Shown: positions 55,740-64,000 of the stretch, one piece after another
Numbering within the stretch: position 1 is the first letter of the stretch
Layout of the letters: the number at the start of each line of letters is the position of its first letter
Source: Ilyonectria destructans
Lineage: Eukaryota; Ascomycota; Sordariomycetes; Hypocreales; Nectriaceae
Direction: 5' to 3'
DNA length: 64,000 nucleotides
Assembly: GCA_020740775.1 (NCBI GenBank)
Contig: JAHEWK010000008.1
Location: forward strand, 1,302,001-1,366,000
The notes under the pieces: model-generated
What the model was told of the DNA's origin: nothing
The model's database searches: none
The model's input: only the letters and a program-made list of their open reading frames with translations
Made by a program: the position numbers and the translations under genes

Positions 55740-58372
55740 GTTGGCGGTTATAAGTGGTTTATTGGAGGGGGAGGGGTATTAAAAAAGGGAGGAAGATGAG
55801 AGAGATGAGAGATGAGAATGAAGATGGGAGTGAGAGAAAGCAAACCCTCAATTCGAGTGCCGCACCCTCATATTTATGCTTCAAGCCGCGGGCTGCACAC
55901 ACAGCCAGCCATCACCACGCGCATCGTCGTCGTGACACCCGCTTCCCGACTCCGCCCAGGCCGAACGGATTAGTTGGACAGCAGAAACCACGGACGGAAT
56001 GGATCTGCCGCCGCTCGCCCAGCCAACAAGAACCCAGCCAGGGCGACACGGCCGCACGCAGAAACGCGCCCAATCTCACTCAATCCCGTGAACCCCGAAC
56101 ATGTCGGCATCTGAGCCCGCAACGCCCACGCGGTGCGAATAAGACCGGGCCAGCTCAGGAAGAACTGGGACCCAGGGCGCAGAAACCGGACCAGGCCAAG
56201 CTCGGGTCAGGCACGCGAAGGGGCTTCTCGTCGCCCCCTCTCTCTCATCGTGCCATTACGTCCCGCTGGCTAGAGGCGGGAGAGTGTGAATACTGGGTCG
56301 ACGGAGCATCAGCGGAATCCAACCCCGAACTTCCCCAAGCAGCAAAGCAGCAGCGTCCAAGCCACGCGCCGAACTACCCGCCCCGCGCCAGAGCGAGAGA
56401 TCCCCAAGCTCAATCAATTGCTTCTGCGGCGAAAAGAGTCCAAGCCATTCGAGTGGGCTTGCCGCATCAGGAAGGATGGCCAAATGGCCCAGCCCCATGC
56501 TGGAAAGGGCATATCTCGGCGTTCGGAATTGCACTCTGTCATGGTTGCTTGCGGGTGGGGTTTGAGCGGTTGAGGAGGGGGGGGCAATGGGAAAGCGGGG
56601 GGTGGTAATGTGGGCAATCGCTGCAAAAGGGCTGCAAATGGCTGTAAATGCTGTTCCCAGATCCATGGCGCCTGGCAAGCTTCACGCTGCGATGCACCGA
56701 GGCAATTGGTCGTCGTGGCTCACACTCGCCGGACATGATGGCCCAGGTTGCTGTCTCGCATCATCTAGGGTAAGTTTGCCCAGGTTTGCCCAGGGGGAGG
56801 CAGCCCTCTCAGCTCTGTGGCCGCGGGCGGTTGCATCGCTGTTGAGGGGCGGCAACCCCTCTGTGGCCCCTGTAAGTGGGTGCTTGGCGGCCTGGACATT
56901 GTTCTCCGACGGCGTCTATTCTAACCTCCTCCTCCCTCCTACACACACGCTCACCCTGTGAAGCTCCCCGGCTGCAGATCCCCTTCAGAGTTAACCGCAC
57001 CCGGAGGGAGACCGGAGCCAATTCCACTCTTGCTCGTGCTAGTCGCCGCCCCTGGGCCTCACAGTCGATTCCGAAACCCGGTATCCGTAGCCATGTAACT
57101 TACGGGACGGGCCTCTCAACTGAGGTGTCGTGTCATGGGAACGCCGCCGTAGAGCCGCCGGAACAGTTGCGTAACAACCTGCCTGCTGCCCTCCACACGG
57201 CCGCCCACCCCTGCGCAGCCCAGACCGATTGATGCAACATAGAGATATGCCCGCTGCTCAGCAAGCATGTCACCGCGTGAGGGGGGCTATGTGAGGAGGC
57301 GGACGGTACAGCGCCGTCCATTGAGGCAATTGGCATCACGGCAACGCGGTGCTGCGTCGATATGCTACCCCCCTCTACCTGAGGATGATGCATCCATGCC
57401 ACACACATATCGCAGCGCAGCTCATCCTTGCCTGCTTGCCCGGTCGTACAGATTAGCTCATAAAGGCACCTCGTTCCCCAGCAGCCCCTCAACACCAGCT
57501 GTCCGGGGCCCGAACAATAAACCCGCACTATCAGCCGAGTCGCGCAGGCCGCTCGCCGACGACGGGTCACAAATCATCCCATTGCCCGCCCGTGCCGTTC
57601 GCTATTCGGCGTCGCGCCGGGCGTTTCTCGTCCTGTATCAGCAAATACTCGCCCCCAGGAAAGGCCGGCAAAGCTAAGCGGCCGATTACCCCGTGTGCGG
57701 GGGCGCGCAGTCGTCGCATCTCAATCTCCGAGGCCTTGTATTTACGGATACGTTGGCGCTGGCCTCAGATGCCGCCGTGCTGCTGCCGCCGCCGCCGCCT
57801 CCTGGCTCCGCATTTGGGCGTCATCGGACGGACGGCTACCCGTAGCTCTCATAGCTCTCAAGGTTGTTGATATGCCTTCCCGCAACACCGTGAATTCCCC
57901 GGTTGAAACACATCGTCGCATCCGCCTGAGTGAATTTACCGTTGTAAACTTTGCCTGTGAATAATGATGACGAGAGTCAAGCCCCATGACGCGGGAACAC
58001 ATGTATGGACTAGATTAATCATGTCTCCTCCTCTTTGATGAGCCATATCTGTCTTTCAGCCTCTCTTCTCTCCACCTGTTTTCTCCAGCTTCCTTGTCTG
58101 ATATCTCAATGACAAGGTCCATCCTAGAGATCCACACTAGCTCATGCATACATCCGATTGAGCGGCATACCTGATGCCCAACATCATCATAGATCTCGTT
58201 CCCGTGTACCACTCCATCGGGACGAAACCGTCCTTCCCAAGTTCACCATTCCTAGATGCCTTCATCTATCACCCAAATAGCGCCCCTAGTGATCCATTGC
58301 GTCCCGCGTGCCTACCAGCTAGCTGGGTATCCCAAACATAAAAAATCCGCACCGCTTCTCACAAGATGGCTT
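55740..58372. other. 2.6-kb intergenic region upstream of formate dehydrogenase
   Basis: It should hold the formate dehydrogenase promoter at the left and the 3' flank of the F-box/ankyrin gene at the right. Open frames of up to ~285 codons occur, but they are Arg/Pro/Gln/His-rich, lack domains and overlap the promoter. I do not call them. Confidence 0.5.
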
Positions 58373-61093
58373 TCACATGTAAAACCCAAATAACAGTGGC
58401 ATAGGTATGGGCATGCCGCCGTCCTCGTCATCATCCTCATCGTAGTCCTCGTCTCCGTCGAGGTGAGAATCATAGTCATCAAGACCATCTGATTCATCCC
58501 CGTCGTTGGACAATAGTTCGCCGAGGACACCATACTCGTCTTCGTCATCTTCGTCGTAAGAGCTATCCTCGTTATCTGAGGGATACACCGGCTCCTCGTA
58601 CGGGATGTCGAACTTCTCCAACACCTTCTGCTCCACCAAACCTAGAGTGTAATCCGTTGGTACTGCTTGCTCCACGATGCCCCTGACCTCACGGCCATCC
58701 GCCAGTGTCACGTCCGTCCGGAGACCGGCACCCATGAGATGGTGCGCAATGTTCCAGTAAAGGTACGGGACATCCGGTTCACTTGCATCTGTCTGTCTTC
58801 TTCTTGGAGGGTGCATACCATGGTCCCATCGGATCACGGAAGTCCAGCATTCCCGGTGTAGTCTCTCAGGCCGGTCGCAGAGTACATCGGGGTGCTTTGC
58901 CAACATTTGCAGTGACTGGGACTGATATCCTTGGTTGATCGAGTACATGAAAGCCCCGTCAGGCATTGCTTTGGTGGGCATGTTGATATCGGCCCCAGCA
59001 TTGACCAGGACAGGTGTCGATCGCCAGCAATAACCGGACTTGAGACTGTAGTATATGGGTGGCTCGTCGTCCCAGAGCTCGTTGGGGCTCTCGCCAAGGT
59101 CCAGGAGCGTCTGCACCAGTGTAGAAGGGTCGTCTCCCGTAAGGGAACCGTTCAAGAGGCATCGATGTACAAGTCCCTTGCGCATTTCTTTGGGCGTCGG
59201 TACTACCTTGATCAGGTCCGCCGCTCTTGTCCACAATTGCTCGTTCAACGCCGTCTGGATAAGCCGTACCAAGAAAGCATCTGAGGGGCCAGTCATGTCG
59301 TATTTTGCAAAGTCCAAGCTCACAATAAACTCCGTCTTGCCATCGTCGTACATGTCTTTGGCAGACTTGCTCAGCAGTTCCTCAATGTCATTGGACTCAG
59401 GGCGACCTCCGCTGTCAAGAATTGCTCGCGCAAGGGTAAAGTTGCTGTGTATCACGGCCTCTGTAAAGGGGCGGTTTTTTGAGATGCCCTTCTCGTTCGG
59501 GTCGGCTCCCCGTTCGATCAAGAGCTTGGCCAGCTTGGCGTGTTGTTCCTCCCAGTCACGGCTCGCATACGTCTCACAACGTCGAGAGCAAATGACGTTG
59601 AGAGGGGTGAGATCCTCCATAGAATCCTTGATCACTGCACCCGCGTCAAGCAACATATTTCCAGCCTCATACAACCCGGAGATGGCCCCGCCTTCGGCAG
59701 CCTCTCCTATTCGAGCTAAAGCGTTGAGGCCATCATGGTCGAGGGCATTGACGTCTGCTCCGCCGTCAATGAGCGCCCTCATGGCTGCAAGGTTACAACT
59801 GGAACCTGCAACCATCAACGGTGTCAGGCCAAGTAGTGCTTCCCGAGCATTCACAGGGAAGCCATGGGCAATAAACTTGCTAATAATCTCTGCCTCCGAT
59901 ACCGAGCTTTTCGCCCTCTCCGGCTCTTGTGCTTCTCCATACTCATCAAATCGCAGTTGGCCTGGCCCGAGTATCAGATGAAGAATGCTGAACTGGTGAA
60001 TAGACATTGTGCTGACGCTTGCACCGAGATCGATGAGTCTGGAAGCATCATCGAAGCGGCGCGAGAAGCAGGCCATCATCAAGGGCGTCAATCGTGTCTC
60101 GATGAGACGTGTGTCGATATTGGCCCCGTTCTTGAGCAGCCAGGGGACAACGGTGTCCCAATGGCCGTACCAGATTGCTTGGAACAGAGGAGTTCCCATG
60201 AACGGCCCTTCGGCGTTCACAGTGTCTTGGCATTTTTCGTCTATCAGGAACTGAAGCAACTCCACTTGGTCGTGCTTGGCCGCATGATGCATCGCTGTGA
60301 GGCGGAACCTGCTAGAATCCCTGGTAACTTCATCGTCGCGCCACGCGGTGGCATCCAACTCAAAGTCGATGCCCTGGTAAATGACGGTGGAAGCGCCACG
60401 CTTCAACAGGTACTTAGCAGCCTCCACTTGGCCATGGCAGATGGCAATATGGAGAGGAGTCCATCCCCCACCGTGTAGATCTTCAAGTTCCTCCTCTTCG
60501 ACGGCTCGAGAGTCACTGAACGCTTCTATTGGTAGATGGGGCCGGCACAGACAGAGACCCCATGAAAAGGCATCGACACTGGCGCCCTTCTCCAGAAGAA
60601 TCTCCATCATATCAATCCTCCCCTTGCTAGCTGCAACATGGATGGGCTCCCAGGAGCAGTCGTTGAATATTCCATCATCGCAACCGCCCTCGAAACAGTT
60701 GCAGTGGTCGTGGCGGACGTACGAGGGGTCTAGGTCCACCGAGTCGTCGTCGTCGTCCATCCGCCACTCAGGGTCGTCGTAGTATGAGCTGTGATAGTTC
60801 CACCACTTGTGTCTCGGATCGATGCGTGACTTTGGCTTGTGGGCGTAGGCCATTCGGGTCGGAGCGACGCCTGCCTCGAGGGCTCGGTTGAAGACGTTGA
60901 GGTCGCCATGCTCGACGGCCCAGTGCAGGGCGCCAGGGCGGTCGGACTTGGCCTCGCGCTTCCAGAGGATGGGACTCGTGACGTTGTAGCAGTGCCGGCT
61001 CGTCCGCGACAGGGCGGCGAGGTCGTACTTCTTGTGCAGCAGTGAGGCGATGCCGTGGAGGACCTCGTTCGGGAGCCGGTCCAGCGTCAGCAT
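58373..61093 (-). CDS. F-box-like protein with ankyrin repeats
   Basis: 906 aa, intronless, from the ATG at 61093 (MLTLDRLPNEVL). The open frame extends upstream but without an ATG. The first ~45 residues are F-box-like: LDRLPNEVLHGIASLL, then DLAALSRTSRHCYNVTSPIL, which would bind Skp1 in an SCF ubiquitin ligase. Ankyrin-type repeats follow over most of the protein: ALHWAVEHGDLNVFNRAL, EPIHVAASKGRIDMMEILLE, GGWTPLHIAICHGQVEAA, TAMHHAAKHDQVELLQF, TPLFQAIWYGHWDTVV and GLTPLMVAGSSCNLAAM. The last ~90 residues are extremely acidic (SSYDEDDEDEYG, then DEDYDEDDDEDGG). Such genes are abundant and variable in filamentous fungi. The target is unknown. Long intronless structure and multiple degenerate repeats suggest a lineage-expanded family member. 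Confidence 0.85.
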   Translation of the reverse strand: MLTLDRLPNEVLHGIASLLHKKYDLAALSRTSRHCYNVTSPILWKREAKSDRPGALHWAVEHGDLNVFNRALEAGVAPTRMAYAHKPKSRIDPRHKWWNYHSSYYDDPEWRMDDDDDSVDLDPSYVRHDHCNCFEGGCDDGIFNDCSWEPIHVAASKGRIDMMEILLEKGASVDAFSWGLCLCRPHLPIEAFSDSRAVEEEELEDLHGGGWTPLHIAICHGQVEAAKYLLKRGASTVIYQGIDFELDATAWRDDEVTRDSSRFRLTAMHHAAKHDQVELLQFLIDEKCQDTVNAEGPFMGTPLFQAIWYGHWDTVVPWLLKNGANIDTRLIETRLTPLMMACFSRRFDDASRLIDLGASVSTMSIHQFSILHLILGPGQLRFDEYGEAQEPERAKSSVSEAEIISKFIAHGFPVNAREALLGLTPLMVAGSSCNLAAMRALIDGGADVNALDHDGLNALARIGEAAEGGAISGLYEAGNMLLDAGAVIKDSMEDLTPLNVICSRRCETYASRDWEEQHAKLAKLLIERGADPNEKGISKNRPFTEAVIHSNFTLARAILDSGGRPESNDIEELLSKSAKDMYDDGKTEFIVSLDFAKYDMTGPSDAFLVRLIQTALNEQLWTRAADLIKVVPTPKEMRKGLVHRCLLNGSLTGDDPSTLVQTLLDLGESPNELWDDEPPIYYSLKSGYCWRSTPVLVNAGADINMPTKAMPDGAFMYSINQGYQSQSLQMLAKHPDVLCDRPERLHRECWTSVIRWDHGMHPPRRRQTDASEPDVPYLYWNIAHHLMGAGLRTDVTLADGREVRGIVEQAVPTDYTLGLVEQKVLEKFDIPYEEPVYPSDNEDSSYDEDDEDEYGVLGELLSNDGDESDGLDDYDSHLDGDEDYDEDDDEDGGMPIPMPLLFGFYM

Positions 61094-62119
61094 GGCGGGC
61101 GAGCGATACTGCTGGCAGCGGTGGCCAGGAATGGTCGCTGCGAAACTAGGTGACGATGTGGAATGCAGGTGAGTGAGGGGAGGTTTTCTCAAAAAGATGT
61201 TCTATCGGCGATTAGGTCCAGAGGTGCTGTAGGTCCAATTGGCCGGGACGCTAGCGATGGGCCTACCTATCGACGCGTCGCGCCTAATGGGGCGGACTGT
61301 GCATGGACGAATTAGTGGAGTGACAGGATGGAAATTTTAGAGCATCAGCCCTAATATTGGCAGCTCGTGGCGACCTACGGACCTATTTTCCGCCCCAGGG
61401 GATGCCTGCCCCGCAATTTAAGACCTCGCTAGCCCTGTTTGCAGTGTTTCGCAGCACTGTCCAAACATCGTTTCGGGCCAAGGCCCCACTAAGCAGCGAC
61501 CCTAGGCCTAAACCCCGGGAGCCCATCGGTCTGAGCTTGACAGGAGCCAAGTTCGCCGAGTCAGATACATACCTAGATTGGCCGTAAAGTAGACATTGTC
61601 AAGTTATGTTGCAGTAGAAGGACTCTGATATCTTTAGCGTCATGAATTGGAGTATTAACCGAGGCAACGCCGTTGGCTAACCTGAAGTACACCTACCCTG
61701 CACCCATCAACAAAAGGAATTCTTGAGAACAGCATGTCCTTTGGCGCCTAATAAGGCTTGATGTCTTGCCGGCATTTTTGCCAATACAAAATTTGATAAG
61801 GCGGTACGTAGTAGTGGGGATAAATAAGACTGAGCAGCTACTATTCTCGGGGTGTCCCATTAACATTCGAGTTGCAGATGTGTGAGACATAACTGATCAC
61901 CAAGCCAAGGAATCAAGAGACAGTCATGTCTACTTGAACCCTTGATAAAAGATGTATTTAAAATCTCATGTTCCCAGTACTTAAACATAAAGGCCACTAC
62001 GTCCAAAATATAACTGGGCTGGTTGGACGACCACCTCAAACTGGGACAGCCCAGTCATCAGGATATTGGGCTCAGTTTGACACTCCAGGAGGAGGACAAA
62101 AAGCAAACCAGCGGTGTGC
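61094..62119. other. Intergenic region between the F-box gene and the relic
   Basis: About 1.0 kb. The first part is the F-box/ankyrin promoter. From about 61,590 on it is AT-richer. No gene seen. Confidence 0.45.
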
Positions 62120-62728
62120 GAGAAACCATTTTTTAAAGAACTTCTCCACATTTCTAGAGGCCTACTGCATCTCTCAGCTTACCACACACGTCGGCACACT
62201 CGTGCATTCTGCGGGTGCCCACCAACAGGCCTCCTGCATGAGGATGGTACCCTCCCTTGCTTCCTCGACCTGGACGAGTGCGCTCAATAGATGAAGTTGA
62301 TTGGATGCCTTATTATTTGGAAAGAGGAAAGGAAAAATTGGACTATTAAATGTCGCCCGGTGGACGATTATGAGAAGCAACTTTTGGCGTCAGTCCCATT
62401 GTAAAAAGTTGTGGGCTCGCACACTCTCACTAACCTTAGTGCTTCAATTATAGGGTCACCAGTTGTCTGGCTCCGAAAGTTCAACTTTGACGAGAAGGTG
62501 GATTCGCTGAAAAGGCGCGAGATTGCCTATGAAGCTCGCGGTGATCCACAGGTGCAGACGCTCCGAAAACTCGGGTAAGAGTCCCATGCTAATACTAGCT
62601 CAAATGATATTGCAAATACTTTTCGGACCGTCACGCATCTTGTTGGAAGACTTGCAGAGTATGTTCGTGTGGAAAAGCAACTGGTTGAGGCTTCGGGCCG
62701 TCTTGGATATTTAATAAGAAGCTTATGA
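62120..62728 (+). pseudogene. Possible degraded coding relic, broken by in-frame stops
   Basis: One plus-strand frame reads in protein-like fashion through three segments separated by stop codons: TAG at 62288, TAA at 62402 and TAA at 62576, ending in TGA at 62726. Segments include CFLDLDECAQ, which recalls the Walker B of NACHT proteins, then CLIIWKEERKNWTIKCRPVD, then WLRKFNFDEKVDSLKRREIA, and LAEYVRVEKQLVEASGRLGY. No splice pair removes the stops cleanly. Both TAA codons could derive from CAA by one C-to-T change, as with repeat-induced point mutation, though two sites prove nothing. Its position next to a receptor-like gene fits decay of an NLR-type gene. Chance open frames are an alternative. 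Confidence 0.3.
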
Positions 62729-63292
62729 TGTTGATTTGGGGAAGGTACCTGCTTGCGTTCCACCCCTAGAGAGGGATGAACGGACTCATTTTGGTGAGAC
62801 ATGCACCGTAGTCAAAGATGGCTTCTCGACCAGTTTGTGCAGTCAGCACATCCTCGGGTGCTTGTCGGACAATCCAACCAGGTGAAGCTTGTCTCATGAA
62901 TGCAATACACTGAAGCCACGTATCTCCTGCAATGACGCCGAGGCAGATCTCACAAGATTCGACGCAGGGTAAACTGGAGTGAGGTTGGTTGGACCGGTGA
63001 GGCGTAGTCTGGAAATGCGGCGCACTTCTAGGCATAGGGTGAGGGTGATAAGGCTATCAGGCAGAATAAGGCAAACAGGCAAAGCAAGGCAAACAGGCAG
63101 AGCAAGGCAAACAGGCAGAGCAAGCCATGCAGTAATGCAACCTTCCCCGCTTCCGTCAATCTACTAAGTACTGACTCCTGTCCGCTATACTTTCACATGC
63201 ATTTTCCATTAGGCCACGCAAGTCTTTTCACCATCATCCTTCCCGTGCCTCTAACGACACATTTTCCCAGACAACCCCGTCAAACCATCAAA
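62729..63292. other. Upstream region of the second receptor-like gene
   Basis: 564 nt with a tandem repeat near its right end (annotated separately). A minus-strand open frame (62766-63035) has no start context or recognisable domain. Confidence 0.45.
63068..63121. repeat. Three-copy 18-bp tandem repeat
   Basis: Consecutive copies of aaggcaaacaggcagagc (first copy with one g-to-a difference), 170 nt upstream of the receptor-like gene start. Probably a minisatellite. Confidence 0.9.
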
Positions 63293-64000
63293 ATGGAAGG
63301 TTTCGGCGCTGCTGCAGGCTTGCTACAGGTCCTCGAGTATCTTATGCGCCTCTCGAGCGAAGTACGTTCAGTCTACAAGGAGATCAAGTACATAAAACAG
63401 ACTACCGACGACTTCGACAACGATACACGACTAATGGGAATAACCCTGGCCGCGATCAACAGCGAGCTTCAGACCGCCAGGAGCTCAAATTCTGGCCTCC
63501 CGGACTGGCTGAACATGAAGGAACTCCAAATTGCCTTCGACAACGCAAACAGAACGCTCTTGAGCTTGAAGGAGATCCTGGTTGACATAAAAGAACAAAA
63601 TAAGCTTCGTCAGGCAGGCCCAGTTGCTCAGATCCAGATGTATCGCGATTGGAAAACATATGCCCCCAAAATCAACCATCATCAATCCCGTATTGCCGTA
63701 TTCGTGAAAATGATGAAAATTCCAATGATGTTTTTGAATATGTGAGTCTATTGTCCCCTTTGGAAGCACAGAGCTGTCACAATGTCGCCGTTCTATTGCG
63801 AGTAAATAAGCACTGATAATACCTAGGCACAATACCACCAACGTGGCCCACTCGATGGTCCAAGACCACCAGGCTCAGCTCACGCTCCTCAGGACCGATA
63901 TTGCTGGTTTGAAGAACTCTATTGATAATCTTCGATCTCATGCGTTGATGGTCTGTGATGACACAAAGAAGATGAGCGAAGCGGCGTTGAGAGGCCAGTC
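63293..64000 (+). CDS. Fungal STAND/NLR-type N-terminal helical domain protein, 5' part
   Basis: Start of a gene cut by the window end. Exons are 63293-63741 and 63827 to beyond 64000, with an 85-nt intron (GTGAGT...CCTAG) joining AT|G in phase 2. About 207 residues are visible and are fully helical in character: GFGAAAGLLQVLEYLMRLS, VRSVYKEIKYIKQTTDDF, LNMKELQIAFDNANRTLLSL, and HQAQLTLLRTDIAGLKNSI. This heptad-rich pattern with an N-terminal amphipathic helix is what fungal STAND proteins (HeLo-like/'fungal N-terminal domain') carry before a nucleotide-binding domain, which would lie outside the window. No Walker motif has been reached yet, so assignment rests on pattern only. Confidence 0.65.

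Noticed and set aside
55754..56608. 284-codon plus-strand ORF in the formate dehydrogenase promoter
   Set aside because: Low-complexity Arg/Pro/Gln-rich translation with no motif; starts 15 nt from the divergent FDH start codon.
62576..62602. GTAAG...CTAG pair that could be read as an intron removing the third stop of the relic
   Set aside because: It would be only about 25 nt, below the minimum functional intron size in fungi.
62766..63035. 90-codon minus-strand ORF near the relic
   Set aside because: No start context, recognisable domain or splice partner; could be part of decayed sequence but unsupported.
1..64000. CRISPR arrays, prokaryotic operons or phage features
   Set aside because: Spliceosomal introns and fungal families throughout; no regularly spaced repeats.

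Overview
The window is nuclear DNA from a filamentous ascomycete (Pezizomycotina), most likely a Sordariomycete. I infer this from compact genes, phase-preserving GT-AG introns that are mostly 45-65 nt with CTAAC/CTGAC-type branch sites, and the gene content (COMPASS Shg1, Ugo1, Gep4, AA9 LPMO, PL4 lyase, fungal STAND/NLR receptors, NAD formate dehydrogenase). No rRNA, tRNA, CRISPR array or intact transposon was found. I rebuilt 26 gene models by hand, joining exons through splice signals. In every complete multi-exon model the summed exon length is a multiple of three.

Layout: 1-10.2 kb holds the 3' end of a nucleotide-sugar/triose-phosphate-type transporter, a COMPASS Shg1 protein with a very long RS/RD tail, an AA9 LPMO, a divergent mitochondrial pair (Ugo1 and the adrenodoxin-type ferredoxin Yah1) and Rrp15. 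10.9-19.5 kb holds a membrane PhoD-like phosphatase, a p24 cargo receptor, the SNW/Prp45 splicing factor and a secreted PL4 rhamnogalacturonan lyase. 19.9-26.6 kb holds a divergent pair: a seven-exon 1265-residue tyrosinase whose copper domain follows about 820 residues of other sequence, and a 410-residue protein of unknown function. 27.3-30.4 kb holds an NLR-like receptor (HeLo-like N-terminus, NACHT, ankyrin repeats) with a WW domain set between ankyrin repeats. 31-44.1 kb holds a small membrane protein, a membrane-anchored GH16 glucanase, Tim22, a Myb/SANT-like protein, the Gep4 phosphatase divergent from ORC2, and the dolichol kinase Sec59. 44.1-48.5 kb has no gene I can support. 48.5-55.7 kb holds a Ser/Thr-rich membrane protein, FAM32A-like, an LAT-type amino-acid transporter and formate dehydrogenase. 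58.4-64 kb holds an F-box/ankyrin protein, a possible degraded coding relic, and the 5' end of a second receptor-like gene.

Functionally this is a mix of housekeeping genes (mitochondrial biogenesis, splicing, replication, glycosylation) and lifestyle genes (AA9, PL4 and GH16 for plant or fungal wall polysaccharides; NLR and ankyrin genes for non-self recognition; an unusual oxidase locus). The best candidate for an undescribed system is the divergent tyrosinase-fusion/410-aa pair (19.9-26.6 kb). The WW-containing NLR comes next.
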